Source: an uncultured Eubacteriales bacterium (GTDB lineage Bacteria > Bacillota > Clostridia > Oscillospirales > Acutalibacteraceae). From it: DNA of 5,194 nt. The translations under genes and the position numbers were made by a program. Shown piece by piece: positions 4,859 through 5,194 of the stretch. Position 1 is the stretch's first letter. Each line of letters opens with the position of its first letter. The DNA lies in assembly GCA_900319615.1 (NCBI GenBank), contig ONPE01000116.1, positions 1-5,194 of the forward strand. Reading direction: 5' to 3'. The notes under the pieces were generated by a model. The model had not been told where the DNA came from, did no database searches, and worked only from the letters and a program-made list of their open reading frames with translations.

Positions 4859-5194
4859 AATCGAAATACTCGCTCCCGCAGGCGGCTTTGACAGCGTTGT
4901 CGCTGCCGTCAACAGCGGAGCCGACGCTGTGTACATCGGCTCAAAGAGCTTTTCGGCGAGAGCGTCCGCTCATAACTTCGACGATGATGAGCTCCGCGAG
5001 TGCGTGAGGTTCTGTCACCGCAGGGGGGTCAAGGTGCATCTTGCCCTGAACACCCTGATATTCGATGAAGAGATGCCTGCCGCTTTGCAGCTTGTCAAGA
5101 CCGCAGCAAAAGCAGACATCGACGCGCTGATAATACAGGACTTAGGTCTGGTCTCGCTTGTGAAAAGGATGGTACCCGATCTGCCGCTCCACGC
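4848..5194 (+). CDS. U32-family peptidase-like protein, N-terminal part (cut by window end)
   Basis: The first 115 codons match the N-terminal TIM-barrel part of the U32 family. Visible motifs are KIEILAPAGGFDS (4-16), GADAVYIG (24-31), FSARASAHNF (35-44), GVKVHLALNTL (60-70) and DALIIQDLGLVSL (92-104). The window ends at PDLPLH, just before the usual ASTQ-type stretch. The cysteine-rich U32 signature lies further downstream and cannot be checked. Family members are annotated as collagenase-like proteases, but several, such as TrhP and RlhA, act in tRNA or rRNA hydroxylation, so protease activity should not be assumed. ATG 4848 overlaps the last 11 nt of zapA (ATGAAGAATAA) in another frame. 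No clear Shine-Dalgarno precedes it, which suggests translational coupling to zapA. Subfamily and full length cannot be decided from this fragment. Confidence 0.9.
   Translation, partial: MKNKIEILAPAGGFDSVVAAVNSGADAVYIGSKSFSARASAHNFDDDELRECVRFCHRRGVKVHLALNTLIFDEEMPAALQLVKTAAKADIDALIIQDLGLVSLVKRMVPDLPLH

Overview
The window is bacterial, moderately GC-rich, and all genes lie on the + strand. It reads as Clostridia from the Ruminococcaceae/Oscillospiraceae side of the Firmicutes. The support is a short, Bacillus/Clostridium-type GyrB C-terminus, adjacent gyrB-gyrA, a ZapA gene next to a U32-family gene, and palindromic intergenic repeats of a style I recall from gut Clostridia. The taxonomic call is inference; no rRNA or tRNA is present.

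Layout: (1) 1-1210 is the 3' two-thirds of gyrB. Its reading frame is broken at about 417-419, where roughly 98 nt expected from homologues are missing and the frame shifts. (2) 1213-1370 is a 158-bp element with perfect 24-bp terminal inverted repeats, which fills almost the whole gyrB-gyrA gap. (3) 1391-3991 is an intact gyrA with a TTG start, an N-terminal extension and a strongly acidic tail. (4) 3992-4087 is a gap holding two hairpins that look like a second palindromic repeat family. (5) 4088-4858 is a long ZapA-type division protein with an extended coiled coil and charged tail. (6) From 4848 to the window end is the 5' part of a U32-family gene, overlapping zapA by 11 nt.

GyrB and GyrA form the A2B2 DNA gyrase that introduces negative supercoils. 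Apart from the repeat element, the two genes would be about 22 nt apart, a typical operon spacing, so the element appears to have inserted into a gyrBA operon. zapA and the U32 gene overlap and are probably translationally coupled; they need not be functionally linked to gyrase.

I see no previously undescribed multi-gene system. The points worth a second look are the gyrB lesion (real deletion or assembly error), the inverted-repeat element whose internal motif matches the gyrA Shine-Dalgarno sequence and could sequester it, the unusual gyrA start context, and gyrase residues at quinolone-contact positions that differ from E. coli in the same places as mycobacterial gyrase.
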